Shown in pieces: positions 41,128 through 50,394 of a stretch of DNA of 64,000 nt. Every line of letters begins with the position of its first letter. The stretch's first letter is position 1. A program made the position numbers and the translations under genes. The notes under the pieces were generated by a model that was given only the letters and a program-made list of their open reading frames with translations, had not been told where the DNA came from and did not search any database. The stretch comes from Clostridiales bacterium (GTDB lineage Bacteria > Bacillota > Clostridia > Lachnospirales > Cellulosilyticaceae): the NCBI GenBank assembly GCA_019418225.1, contig DYCF01000009.1, positions 1-64,000 on the forward strand, written 5' to 3'.

Positions 41128-42798
41128 ATGAAAACTGATATTCAAATTGCACAAGCAGCAACAATGCTACCAATTACTGAGGTTGCTAAAAAGGCCGGTA
41201 TTGGAGAAGATTACTTAGAGCTTTATGGAAAATATAAAGCAAAACTGTCTTATGAATTAATCCAAAACTTAGAAAGCAAAAAAGATGGCAAACTTGTTTT
41301 AGTAACTGCAACAAATCCAACACCAGCCGGTGAAGGTAAAACAACTGTAACTGTTGGACTTGGACAAGCATTATGCAAAATAGGCAAAAATGCAATCATT
41401 GCGCTTCGTGAACCTTCTTTAGGACCTTGTATGGGAATTAAAGGTGGTGCTGCGGGTGGCGGTTATTCACAAGTTGTACCAATGGAAGATATTAACCTCC
41501 ACTTTACAGGTGATATTCATGCAATCGGTGCAGCTAATAATTTATTAGCTGCTATGATTGATAATCATATTCATCAAGGCAATACACTTGGTATTGATTG
41601 TCGTACTATTACATGGAAACGTTGTGTTGACATGAATGACCGTGCACTACGTGAGATTGTTGTAGGACTTGGAGGGATGGTAAATGGTATGCCAAGAGAA
41701 GATGGTTTTATGATTACAGTTGCATCTGAGATTATGGCTATTTTATGTTTAGCAACAAGTCTTACAGATCTCAAAGAGAAAATTAGCCAAATTATTATTG
41801 GTTATAACTTTAAGGGTGAGCCTGTAACGGCAGGTGATTTAAAGGCTGAAGGTGCTATGGCAACACTTCTTAAAGATGCTATTAAACCAAATCTAGTACA
41901 AACACTAGAAAATACACCTGTTGTAATGCATGGGGGGCCATTTGCTAATATTGCACATGGTTGTAACAGTATTATGGCAACTAAGCTTGCTATGAAACTT
42001 GGAGATATTACTGTAACAGAAGCAGGTTTTGGTGCTGATTTAGGGGCTGAAAAATTCTTTGACATTAAATGCCGTAAAGCTGGACTTAAACCAGATGTAG
42101 TTGTACTTGTTACAACAATTCGTGCACTAAAATATAATGGAGGCATTCAAAAATCTGAACTTCAAGCAGAAAATCTTGAGGCACTTAAACTTGGCTTTAG
42201 TAATCTTGAAAAACATATTGAAAACTTACAAGGATATGGGGTACCAGTTGTTGTGACGCTTAATGCCTTTGTATCAGATACAGATGCTGAAAAAACATTT
42301 GTAAAGGCTGCTTGTGAAGAGAAAGGTTGTAACTTTGCCATCGCCAATGTATGGGAAAAGGGCGGAGAAGGGGGCATTGAACTTGCTGAAAAACTGATTG
42401 ATGTTTTAGAAAATAAACCAAGTAAGTTCCAAATGCTTTATGAAGATGATTTAAGTGTAAAAGAAAAAATTGAAAAGATTGCAACTACTATTTATGGAGC
42501 AAGTGCAGTAGCTTTTGAGCCAAAGGCTTTAAAGGAACTTGCTAGAGTAGAAGCTTTAGGCCTTTCTCATTTACCGGTTTGTATGGCTAAAAATCAGTAT
42601 TCATTCTCTGATGATCCAACAGCTTTAGGTAGACCTACAGGCTTTACAACAACGATTAGAGAAATTAGAATATCAGCAGGTGCAGGCTTTATTGTAGCCC
42701 TTACTGGTAGTGTAATGACAATGCCAGGGCTTCCTAAGAAGCCAGCTGCTGAACAAATTGATATTGATGGTAATGGGACTGTAACAGGCTTATTTTAA
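41128..42798 (+). CDS. fhs: Formate-tetrahydrofolate ligase
   Basis: A 556-residue enzyme making 10-formyl-tetrahydrofolate from formate, tetrahydrofolate and ATP. The P-loop is in NPTPAGEGKTTVTVGLGQAL (about residue 67); EPSLGPCMGIKGGAAGGGYS and FTGDIHAIGAANNLLAAMID are family blocks. The start is the ATG at 41128, seven bases after AAGGAG; an earlier ATG at 41110 lacks one. It works with folD, encoded 200 bp downstream, in one-carbon metabolism and, in acetogenic relatives, the Wood-Ljungdahl methyl branch. Confidence 0.96.
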   Translation: MKTDIQIAQAATMLPITEVAKKAGIGEDYLELYGKYKAKLSYELIQNLESKKDGKLVLVTATNPTPAGEGKTTVTVGLGQALCKIGKNAIIALREPSLGPCMGIKGGAAGGGYSQVVPMEDINLHFTGDIHAIGAANNLLAAMIDNHIHQGNTLGIDCRTITWKRCVDMNDRALREIVVGLGGMVNGMPREDGFMITVASEIMAILCLATSLTDLKEKISQIIIGYNFKGEPVTAGDLKAEGAMATLLKDAIKPNLVQTLENTPVVMHGGPFANIAHGCNSIMATKLAMKLGDITVTEAGFGADLGAEKFFDIKCRKAGLKPDVVVLVTTIRALKYNGGIQKSELQAENLEALKLGFSNLEKHIENLQGYGVPVVVTLNAFVSDTDAEKTFVKAACEEKGCNFAIANVWEKGGEGGIELAEKLIDVLENKPSKFQMLYEDDLSVKEKIEKIATTIYGASAVAFEPKALKELARVEALGLSHLPVCMAKNQYSFSDDPTALGRPTGFTTTIREIRISAGAGFIVALTGSVMTMPGLPKKPAAEQIDIDGNGTVTGLF

Positions 42799-42854
42799 GC
42801 CACTTATTCTAAAATGTTTAGAACAAGCTACGAAATTGTGTTATACTATAATAA

Positions 42855-42882
42855 ACCCGTGGAGAAATGTTTCTTCACGGGT
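42855..42882 (+). other. Strong hairpin between fhs and folD
   Basis: ACCCGTGGAGAAA (42855-42867) pairs with TTTCTTCACGGGT (42870-42882) in an almost perfect stem, right after TATACTATAATA, a -10-like run. There is no T tract, so it is not a simple terminator and could protect the 5' end of a folD transcript. The rest of the 197-base gap holds nothing else I recognise. Confidence 0.55.
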
Positions 42883-42995
42883 CATTATAGATTGTTACCT
42901 CTGTACAAATGTACAAAACAAAACTGAATGTGGTATATATTTTATAAACTAAATTTATAACTTTATTTTAAATAAACTGATAAGGGGAGAAACAA

Positions 42996-43835
42996 ATGGC
43001 AAAACTAATTAATGGAAAATTTATTGCAACACAAATCAAAGAAGAACTTAGAGAAAAAGTAAGTGCTTTAAAAGCTGAGGGAATTGAACCAGGACTTGCA
43101 GTTATTTTAGTGGGTGATAATAGTGCCTCTCAAGTTTATGTACGTAATAAAAAAACAGCATGTGAATTTGTAGGTATCAAATCATTTAGTTATGAATTAC
43201 CTACTGAAACAAGTGAAGATGAGCTGTTAGGTCTTATTGATACTTTAAATGCTGATCCTACTGTACATGGCATTTTAGTTCAATTACCACTTCCGGCCCA
43301 TTTAGATGAGCAAAAAGTAATCTTACGTATTGCACCAAGTAAAGATGTAGATGGTTTCCATCCACAGAATGTAGGTGCACTCAGTATTGGGCTTAAAGGC
43401 TTTGTTTCTTGTACACCAGCAGGTGTTATTGAACTTCTTAAACGTTACAATATCGCAATTGCAGGTAAAAACTGCGTGGTAGTAGGGCGTAGTAATATTG
43501 TTGGAAAACCTGTAAGCTTGCTTTTATTACGTGAACATGGTACAGTAACTATCTGTCACTCACGTACACAAAATTTAAAAGAAGTTGTTCAAAATGCAGA
43601 TATTGTCGTAGCTGCTGTTGGTATTCCTAATTTCATTAAGGGGGATATGATTAAAGAAGGAGCAGCTATTATTGATGTAGGTATTAATCGCTTAGAAAAT
43701 GGTAAACTTTGTGGTGATGTAGACTTTGAGGCTTGTGAAAAGAAAGCTGCCTATATTACACCAGTCCCAGGCGGAGTAGGGCCTATGACAATTGCTATGC
43801 TTATGCATAACTGTGTTTTGGCTGCTGAAAAATAA
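42996..43835 (+). CDS. folD: Methylenetetrahydrofolate dehydrogenase / cyclohydrolase
   Basis: A 279-residue bifunctional enzyme interconverting 5,10-methylene-, 5,10-methenyl- and 10-formyl-tetrahydrofolate using NADP. The active-site stretch SQVYVRNKKTACEFVGI carries the catalytic lysine; GILVQLPLPAHLDEQKV, VVVGRSNIVGKPVSLLLL and the C-terminal ITPVPGGVGPMTIAML are the standard signatures. Length is normal. AAGGGGAG precedes the ATG. Confidence 0.96.
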   Translation: MAKLINGKFIATQIKEELREKVSALKAEGIEPGLAVILVGDNSASQVYVRNKKTACEFVGIKSFSYELPTETSEDELLGLIDTLNADPTVHGILVQLPLPAHLDEQKVILRIAPSKDVDGFHPQNVGALSIGLKGFVSCTPAGVIELLKRYNIAIAGKNCVVVGRSNIVGKPVSLLLLREHGTVTICHSRTQNLKEVVQNADIVVAAVGIPNFIKGDMIKEGAAIIDVGINRLENGKLCGDVDFEACEKKAAYITPVPGGVGPMTIAMLMHNCVLAAEK

Positions 43836-43855
43836 ACACATGAAGGAGTATTAAT

Positions 43856-45202
43856 TTGAATTATTTAGTATCATTCGTATCTCTTGGATGCGATAAAAAC
43901 TTAGTTGATAGTGAACATATGTTAGGTTTATTAAACCAAGGAGGCTTTTCTTTAACAGGTGATGAAGATAAAGCAGATGTAGTTGTTGTAAATACTTGTT
44001 GCTTCATTGAAGATGCAAAAAAAGAAAGTATTGAAAATATATTACAGGTTGCACAATACAAAGAAAATGGTAACTGTAAAGCTTTAATAGTTACAGGATG
44101 TATGGCACAGCGTTATAAACAGGAAATTTTAGATGAAATTCCTGAAGTAGATGCTGTAGTTGGAACAACTTCATATGATAAAATTGTAGAAATTGCTAAT
44201 GGCATTTTAGAACAAAAAGGTCTTCGTACACAAACTTTCGATCTTATTGATCGTGAAATGTTAGATGAAATGCCTCGTATTTTAACAACTGCAGGTTACT
44301 TTGCATATGTTAAAATCTCTGAAGGTTGCGATAAACACTGTACTTACTGTATCATTCCTAAGTTACGTGGTAAATACAGAAGTCGTAAGATGGATAAAAT
44401 CAAAAAAGAAGTAGAACAACTAGCAAAAGATGGTGTATCAGAAATCATTTTAGTTGCTCAAGATACAACAGAGTATGGTAGTGACTTAGAAGATGCATCT
44501 CTTGCAAAACTTTTAAGAGAGCTTAGTACAGTAGAAGGTATTGAATGGATTCGTGTACTTTACTGCTATCCAGAAAGTATTACAGATGAATTAATCGAAG
44601 AGATTAAAACAAATCCTAAAGTATGTAAATACTTAGATATTCCTATTCAGCATGCATCAACAGCTGTCTTAAAACGTATGGCAAGAAAAAGTTCTTTAGA
44701 ACTTTTAAAAGAAACTATTGGCAAATTACGTCAAGAAATTCCTGGCATTGCCCTTCGTACAACTTTAATTGTAGGATTCCCAGGTGAGACAGAAGAAGAT
44801 TTCAACATTCTTTATGACTTTGTAAAAGAAATGCGCTTTGATCGTTTAGGTGTATTTACTTATTCACAAGAAGAAGGTACTCCAGCAGCTCAATTTGAAA
44901 ATCAAATTGATGAAAAAACAAAAGTTAAGCGTCGTGATGCAATTATGGCACTTCAACATGGCATTTCTCAGGAATTAACTGCTGCAAAAGTTGGCAAAGA
45001 AATGAAAGTATTAATTGAAGGAAAAATTACAGACGAAGATGTTTACATTGGTCGTACTTACCAAGATGCACCAGATATTGATGGTGAAGTATTTGTAGAA
45101 TATGAAGGTGAACTTATCTCTGGTGATTATGTGGATGTGCGTATTACTGGTGCAAATGACTACGATCTAATTGGAGAGATTATAGATGAACATTGCGAAT
45201 AA
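43856..45202 (+). CDS. rimO: Ribosomal protein S12 methylthiotransferase RimO
   Basis: A 448-residue radical-SAM methylthiotransferase that modifies an aspartate of ribosomal protein S12. The N-terminal domain starts FVSLGCDKNLVDSEHMLGLL, with further cluster cysteines in NTCCFI and GCMAQR. The radical SAM CxxxCxxC is in SEGCDKHCTYCIIPKLRG (about residue 157). The C-terminal TRAM domain follows residue 375. The LVDSEHMLGLL pattern favours RimO over MiaB/MtaB. The start is TTG behind GAAGGAG; the end overlaps pgsA. Confidence 0.94.
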   Translation: MNYLVSFVSLGCDKNLVDSEHMLGLLNQGGFSLTGDEDKADVVVVNTCCFIEDAKKESIENILQVAQYKENGNCKALIVTGCMAQRYKQEILDEIPEVDAVVGTTSYDKIVEIANGILEQKGLRTQTFDLIDREMLDEMPRILTTAGYFAYVKISEGCDKHCTYCIIPKLRGKYRSRKMDKIKKEVEQLAKDGVSEIILVAQDTTEYGSDLEDASLAKLLRELSTVEGIEWIRVLYCYPESITDELIEEIKTNPKVCKYLDIPIQHASTAVLKRMARKSSLELLKETIGKLRQEIPGIALRTTLIVGFPGETEEDFNILYDFVKEMRFDRLGVFTYSQEEGTPAAQFENQIDEKTKVKRRDAIMALQHGISQELTAAKVGKEMKVLIEGKITDEDVYIGRTYQDAPDIDGEVFVEYEGELISGDYVDVRITGANDYDLIGEIIDEHCE

Positions 45203-45758
45203 GCTAACAACATTACGTATTGTATTAGTTTTTGTATTTATGGGAATTATTTGGCTTCCTCTTAATTTATCATTAAATGTAGTTTTATGGACAGCACTTG
45301 CCATTTTTATTATTGCAAGCCTAACAGATTTTTTAGATGGTTACTTAGCGCGTAAGTTAAATTTGGTAACAAATCTAGGTAAATTCATGGATCCATTAGC
45401 GGATAAAATGCTTGTGACAGGTGCAATGATTGCAATCATTGATTTTGGTACACAAGGTATTTTACCAGCAGGTAATCTTCCAGCATGGATTGTAGTAGTT
45501 ATTTTACTACGTGAATTCATGGTATCTGGTATTCGCCTTGTAGCAGCAAGTGAAAATAAAGTCATTGCCGCAAATTACTTAGGTAAAGTAAAAACGGTTG
45601 TGCAAATGGTCATGATTATTGTTTACTTAATACCAATTTCAAATTCTATTATTTCAGGACTAGCTATTTGTCTTGCTTATTTAGCACTTATTTTAACTTT
45701 AGTATCAGGCTTTCAATATTTATGGCAAAATAAGCATGTATTAGCTTCTAGCCATTAA
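45186..45758 (+). CDS. pgsA: CDP-diacylglycerol-glycerol-3-phosphate 3-phosphatidyltransferase
   Basis: A 190-residue integral membrane enzyme of phosphatidylglycerol synthesis. The CDP-alcohol phosphotransferase motif is complete: DFLDGYLARKLNLVTNLG followed by KFMDPLADK. Four to five membrane helices surround it. Its ATG lies inside rimO (16-bp overlap), so the two are co-expressed. A strong terminator follows. Confidence 0.95.
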   Translation: MNIANKLTTLRIVLVFVFMGIIWLPLNLSLNVVLWTALAIFIIASLTDFLDGYLARKLNLVTNLGKFMDPLADKMLVTGAMIAIIDFGTQGILPAGNLPAWIVVVILLREFMVSGIRLVAASENKVIAANYLGKVKTVVQMVMIIVYLIPISNSIISGLAICLAYLALILTLVSGFQYLWQNKHVLASSH

Positions 45759-45763
45759 TTATG

Positions 45764-45808
45764 AAGATGATTATATGCTTTATTTTAAGTATATAATCAT
45801 CTTTTTAT
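45764..45808 (+). terminator. Terminator of the rimO-pgsA unit
   Basis: AAGATGATTATAT (45764-45776) pairs perfectly with ATATAATCATCTT (45791-45803), followed by T-rich sequence. Confidence 0.85.
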
Positions 45809-45889
45809 ATTTATTTTATAAAATGCTTTTCAGATACTTTTTATTTGGATATAATAAAAGTTAAGACTATATTTATTGGAGGACTCACT

Positions 45890-47122
45890 ATGCATTACAA
45901 CACAATCGTCATTGGTGGTGGACCAGCAGGTCTTTTTGCTGCTCAGAAGCTAGGCAGAGCCCAAAAACATGTGTTATTACTAGAACGTAACAGTGTAGCA
46001 GGTCGCAAACTTCTTATTTCAGGGGCTGGGCAATGTAATTTTACACATGCAGGGCCTATTGAGGATTTCTTTGGCTGCTATGATGATAAAATAAAGTTTT
46101 TAAAAAAAGCACTTACAACCTTTACAAATAAAGATACCATGAAATTCTTTGAATCAGCAGGTGTGGATTACCAAGTATTTCCTAACAACAAGGTGTTTCC
46201 TAAAAGTATGAAAAGTAGGGATATTTTAGATGCATTACTTTTGAAGTGTCAAAAGGCTAATGTTGAGTTTAAATATACGGAAACGGTTCAAAACATTTCA
46301 GTATATGATAATGTTTTTACAGTGGAAACTGCAAGCGGTAATCGTTATTTTAGTGACCAAGTGGTTATTGCTACAGGGGGAAAATCATACCCACATATGG
46401 GCTCAGATGGGCTAGGTTATACATTGGCTGAAAAACTTGGACATACAATTATGACGCCGAGACCTGCATTAACAGATATTCGTACACTTGAAAAACAATA
46501 TAAGGTACTTTCTGGGTTATCCACTAAAGAAGCAGAAATTACAATTTGGCGTAATCAGAAAAAGATAACAAGTTATGTAGGTGATTTGCTCTTTACACAT
46601 AAAGGACTTTCGGGACCTGCAATTATTAATAGTTCTAGGTGGATGTATGCAGGAGACGTTGTTACTGTAAACTTTTTATATCCACAAACGTATGAAGAGG
46701 TAAAAGCATATTTTGCTGACCAACTTGCACATCGTGGCAAAGAAGAAGTGATTACATTTTTAAAGCAGTTTAAATTGCCGCGTAACCTGTATTCTGTACT
46801 ATGTGAAACTATTGAACTTGACGAACATATGCCTTGTGCGCAGGTCAATAAAAAGCAGCGTGAACAGCTTGTGCAAATGCTTACCAAATGCCCGTTTCAT
46901 ATTGAATCATTAGGTGGTTTCCATATTGCCATGGTTACAACTGGAGGAATTAAACTTAAAGAAGTAAATCCTACAACTATGGAAAGTCGTAAACAAAAAG
47001 GATTATACTTTATTGGTGAAGTATTAGATGTAGATGGCGATACAGGAGGCTATAATATTCAAGCAGCTTTTTCGACAGGTTATTTATGCGCAAAGCACAT
47101 TATTGAAAAAAATAAGTTGTAA
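45890..47122 (+). CDS. Flavoprotein of the HI0933/YhiN family
   Basis: A 410-residue FAD/NAD(P)-binding protein. The start is ATG 45890 behind TTGGAGG; an in-frame ATG at 45845 lies upstream of the promoter-like region and is unlikely. Dinucleotide-binding motif TIVIGGGPAGLFAAQKLG at residues 5-22, then SGAGQCNFTHAGPIEDFFG, VVIATGGKSYPHMGSDGLGY and the C-terminal YFIGEVLDVDGDTGGYNIQA, all typical of the HI0933 family. The physiological reaction is unknown. Confidence 0.9.
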   Translation: MHYNTIVIGGGPAGLFAAQKLGRAQKHVLLLERNSVAGRKLLISGAGQCNFTHAGPIEDFFGCYDDKIKFLKKALTTFTNKDTMKFFESAGVDYQVFPNNKVFPKSMKSRDILDALLLKCQKANVEFKYTETVQNISVYDNVFTVETASGNRYFSDQVVIATGGKSYPHMGSDGLGYTLAEKLGHTIMTPRPALTDIRTLEKQYKVLSGLSTKEAEITIWRNQKKITSYVGDLLFTHKGLSGPAIINSSRWMYAGDVVTVNFLYPQTYEEVKAYFADQLAHRGKEEVITFLKQFKLPRNLYSVLCETIELDEHMPCAQVNKKQREQLVQMLTKCPFHIESLGGFHIAMVTTGGIKLKEVNPTTMESRKQKGLYFIGEVLDVDGDTGGYNIQAAFSTGYLCAKHIIEKNKL

Positions 47123-47129
47123 ATAGTTA

Positions 47130-47166
47130 AAGGAGTTACCACAAACTAATTTTGTGGTAACTCCTT
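47130..47166. terminator. Bidirectional terminator
   Basis: A 16-bp stem (47130-47145 with 47150-47166, loop CTAA) with T-runs on both strands separates the convergent flavoprotein and plsC genes. Confidence 0.85.
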
Positions 47167-47168
47167 TT

Positions 47169-47891
47169 TTAGTTTTGATTTGGTAATACACTTGCAATAA
47201 GGTTATGTACCTTATCTGGCAGTTCATTTAATTCTTCCTTAGATAAACCTTTTGTTGGAATTGGTGGATGAATCGTAAGATTTACATGTCCTTTACGTAT
47301 ACGATTATGTCCCTCTTCCATTAAATGATATGAACCGTCAATTGTAATAGGAACAATAGGTACGCCTGGTTTGGTAGCAAGTTTAAAACTAGCAGCTTTA
47401 AATTCACCCATTTTGTCTCCTTTACTTCTTGTTCCTTCTGGGAAAATAACAAGGCTATGACCTTGTTTTAAAATTTTAATTCCTTCAATAATTGCACCTG
47501 CAGACCCCTTAAGGCTAGAGCGGTCCATAAATACACAATGAATAAGTTCCATCCATTTATTAATAATTGGTATTTTTTTGACTTCAATTTTTGAAACAAA
47601 ACCTTTAGGACGATCAATATACCCCATTAGTAAAGGAATATCAAAGTTTCCTTGATGATTGCTAATATAAACAACAGGTCCTTCATCTGGTAAGTTTTCG
47701 AGTCCATGTACAGTAACAGTTGAACCTGAGAATTTCACATTATCTAACATCCATTTTTTTGAAACACGATGAATATAATCATCACGTTCAATAAGTTGTC
47801 CTTTTTTTTCATAGCTTTTAACTTTCCATAGCATTGGAATAGTTCCTATTAATGAAAAAAAGAAACGTGTGAAAAATATAAAGTTCTTCAT
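47169..47891 (-). CDS. plsC: 1-acyl-sn-glycerol-3-phosphate acyltransferase
   Basis: A 240-residue membrane-associated acyltransferase that makes phosphatidic acid. The catalytic NHxxxxD motif is in YISNHQGNFDIPLLMG (about residue 78) and the substrate-binding motif in VIFPEGTRSKGDKMGEF (about residue 150). A short hydrophobic N-terminus (FIFFTRFFFSLIGTIPML) anchors it. Standalone gene; AGGAGATTTGAT lies upstream of the ATG. Confidence 0.93.
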   Translation of the reverse strand: MKNFIFFTRFFFSLIGTIPMLWKVKSYEKKGQLIERDDYIHRVSKKWMLDNVKFSGSTVTVHGLENLPDEGPVVYISNHQGNFDIPLLMGYIDRPKGFVSKIEVKKIPIINKWMELIHCVFMDRSSLKGSAGAIIEGIKILKQGHSLVIFPEGTRSKGDKMGEFKAASFKLATKPGVPIVPITIDGSYHLMEEGHNRIRKGHVNLTIHPPIPTKGLSKEELNELPDKVHNLIASVLPNQN

Positions 47892-48097
47892 ATCAAATCT
47901 CCTTATGCAAAATAAATATAATAGTCTTCTTTTATTATAAACTAATTGGTAGATTAATCAAATGCTTTTACGTGAGTATATTTTTGCAAATGAGTTATTA
48001 TTAAATATTCTAAATTCATAATTAATATGGTATGATAATTGTATTATTATATAATAAGTTGGCAATAAATATACTATAAAAGGAAAGGTGAAATTTT

Positions 48098-49342
48098 ATG
48101 GCAACTATTAGAGCTTTTCGTGCATTTAGACCACAGGTTGATTTAGTAACTAAAGTAGCAGCATTACCTTATGATGTAATGAATACAGAAGAAGCAAAGA
48201 TTTGTGTAGAAGGAAATCCTTATTCTTTCTTACATATTGACAAACCTGAAATGCATGTTGTAAATCCTAAAGATACTACAGAGGTTTTTCGTTTTGCTGG
48301 TGATACTTTAAAACGTATGATTCAAGAAGATGTTTTTGTACAAGATGAACCAAGTCTCTATATTTATGGTTTAACGAATGAATTTACAAGTCAGTATGGG
48401 ATTGTATGCTGTGTTTCAGCAAAAGAATATGATGAAGGTATTATTAAAAAGCATGAAAATACCCGTACTGATAAAGAACAGGACCGTATTAATCATGTAA
48501 CTTACTGCAATGCACATACGGGTCCTATCTTTTTAGCATATAAAGGCTTAGATCTTGTAACTTTATGGATGAAAGAATATGTTGCCACTCAAAAGCCTTT
48601 ATATGATTTTACATCTGAAGATGGTGTACGACATGAAGTCTATAAAGTAAGTCACCCAGAAACAATAAAAAATATCACAGCTGCCTTCAAAGAAGCTCCT
48701 GCGCTTTATATTGCAGATGGTCATCATCGAGCAGCAGCAGCAGCAGCCGTAGCAAGAAAGCATTTAGAAGAAAATACAGGCTGTGAAGAGGCACAATATT
48801 TCTTAGCTACTATTTTTCCAAAAGAACAACTTTATATTATGGATTATAACCGTGTGCTAAAAGATGAGAGTGGACTGAGTAAAGCACAGTTCTTTGAATA
48901 TTTAAAGCAGAAATTTGATGTAGAAGAGGTCTCTTCAGAGATATACAAGCCTACATTACGTCATACGTTTGGTATGCGCTATGAAAAGAAATGGTATAAG
49001 CTTACACTTAAAGAAGTATGTATTGATGAAAATGACCCAGTAGCTTGTTTAGATGTAGCCTTATTACAAAATTATGTATTGGCACCTGTTTTTCATATTC
49101 AAGACCCCAAAAATGATAAACGTATTGACTTCATTGGTGGAATTCGTGGAATAGAAGAACTTAATAGACGTACGAATGAAGATATGGATATTGCTTTTAG
49201 TATGTATCCTACTTCTATGGATGAGTTAATTGCTGTGGCTGATGCACATCTTTTAATGCCACCTAAGTCAACATGGTTTGAACCCAAATTACGTAGCGGA
49301 ATATTTATTCATGCTATTGATGAAGACGGCTTTAAAAAGTAA
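48098..49342 (+). CDS. DUF1015 family protein
   Basis: A 414-residue DUF1015 protein (often annotated SpoOJ/ParA-like historically; its activity is not established). It begins ATIRAFRAFRPQVDLVTKVA with AALPYDVMNTEEAK, contains KHENTRTDKEQDRINHVTYC and the diagnostic ALYIADGHHRAAAAAAVARK (about residue 205). AAAGGAAAGGTG precedes the ATG. In Clostridia it often lies near serine or one-carbon genes, consistent with this neighbourhood. Confidence 0.9.
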   Translation: MATIRAFRAFRPQVDLVTKVAALPYDVMNTEEAKICVEGNPYSFLHIDKPEMHVVNPKDTTEVFRFAGDTLKRMIQEDVFVQDEPSLYIYGLTNEFTSQYGIVCCVSAKEYDEGIIKKHENTRTDKEQDRINHVTYCNAHTGPIFLAYKGLDLVTLWMKEYVATQKPLYDFTSEDGVRHEVYKVSHPETIKNITAAFKEAPALYIADGHHRAAAAAAVARKHLEENTGCEEAQYFLATIFPKEQLYIMDYNRVLKDESGLSKAQFFEYLKQKFDVEEVSSEIYKPTLRHTFGMRYEKKWYKLTLKEVCIDENDPVACLDVALLQNYVLAPVFHIQDPKNDKRIDFIGGIRGIEELNRRTNEDMDIAFSMYPTSMDELIAVADAHLLMPPKSTWFEPKLRSGIFIHAIDEDGFKK

Positions 49343-49399
49343 AAATAGGATATTCATTCGATTTATGCTATAGATTAAATGGAAAGTTTTAGCCTTTTA

Positions 49400-49428
49400 T
49401 TGACAAATTGTGAAACTTTACATATAAT
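49400..49428 (+). promoter_or_regulatory. Promoter of the alanine T-box operon
   Basis: TTGACA (49400-49405), 17-bp spacer, TATAAT (49423-49428): both boxes perfect. Transcription would begin near 49436, at the start of the T-box leader. Confidence 0.9.
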
Positions 49429-49434
49429 CGAATA

Positions 49435-49742
49435 AGAAAAAGAATAAAGACGCTAGACGTAGCGTATATATATATTAACTACAGTGAAAAGAAGGAGTAT
49501 ATAAATAAGGGTTTTCAGAGAGGAAAGTAATGGTGTGAGCTTTCTAATACCTATTTATAGAAGCAGTCTTGGAGTAAGTATTTTGAACGTGCAAAGGTGG
49601 ACTTATATACTTTATAAGATCTATTACAAGTAGAGGTACTCGGGTGATTTCGTTATGAATCGTGAAGGTGATATGCATTTTGCATGTAACTAGGGTGGTA
49701 CCGCGAGAAACCTCGTCCCTAATTGGGATAGAGGTTTTTTTG
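49435..49742 (+). ncRNA. T-box leader, probably alanine-specific
   Basis: The T-box motif AGGGTGGTACCGCG (49692-49705) is followed by a terminator stem (49709-49719 with 49725-49736) and seven T. The upstream 250 bases carry Stem I-like elements, with a GCA triplet at 49563-49565 in the expected specifier position, an alanine codon matching the downstream alaS. Uncharged tRNA-Ala would bind and allow readthrough into the peptidase and alaS genes. Confidence 0.9.
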
Positions 49743-49781
49743 CGTGTATGAGTCTTTTTCTTCGATTGAAGGAGGGTTAAT

Positions 49782-50366
49782 ATGGATACACTACGTTTAG
49801 TGAATAAAGAATATGGTTTAAGCAAAGATTTTAAACCAGTCCACCTTATGCAAGATTCTTTTTCAAAGATTTGGCTGTGCAGGGAAGCTTTTTTCGCTGT
49901 ACGTAAAGTCAACTTTACACTGCATCATTTAGGACTTGAACAGGTTGTCATTATTAGCGGATATCGTCCATATACCTATCAGGAGATGCTTTTTACACGT
50001 AAGATAGATCATTATAGAAATCAGGGATTAGACGAAGAGGCTGCTAGACTTCAAGCAGCTCAAATAGTCGCAATGCCTGGGCATAGTGAACATCAGTTAG
50101 GACTCGCTGTAGATCTCGCTGTATGGTCTATGAAAGATTTAGAAGACCCTTTGACTACAGCATTTGAAAAAACAGCTACTGGTAAATGGTTACTGACTAA
50201 TAGTGCACGTTTTGGCCTCATATTACGTTATCCTAAAGATAAAGTGGATATCACACACATTACATATGAACCTTGGCATTATCGGTATGTTGGACAAAAG
50301 GCTGCCATTAGAATGCATCAAAAGCAGCTTTGTTTAGAAGAATATCTTTGTGCTTTAAAAGGTTAA
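49782..50366 (+). CDS. VanY-type D-Ala-D-Ala carboxypeptidase/dipeptidase (M15B), no signal peptide
   Basis: A 194-residue zinc peptidase. The metal and catalytic motifs are SGYRPYTYQEML, MPGHSEHQLGLAVDLAVW (SxHxxGxAxD) and ITYEPWHYRYVG. There is no signal peptide or membrane helix, so it should act in the cytoplasm, unlike typical VanY. It lies between an alanine T-box and alaS, 29 bases from the latter, and would supply alanine by cutting D-Ala from wall peptides when tRNA-Ala is uncharged. That role is inferred from context. Confidence 0.88.
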   Translation: MDTLRLVNKEYGLSKDFKPVHLMQDSFSKIWLCREAFFAVRKVNFTLHHLGLEQVVIISGYRPYTYQEMLFTRKIDHYRNQGLDEEAARLQAAQIVAMPGHSEHQLGLAVDLAVWSMKDLEDPLTTAFEKTATGKWLLTNSARFGLILRYPKDKVDITHITYEPWHYRYVGQKAAIRMHQKQLCLEEYLCALKG

Positions 50367-50394
50367 TATAAATAGTCAAACTTAGGAGGAACAC

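Noticed and set aside
42800..42995. A riboswitch in the fhs-folD gap
   Set aside because: No known aptamer pattern was recognised; only one simple hairpin is present.
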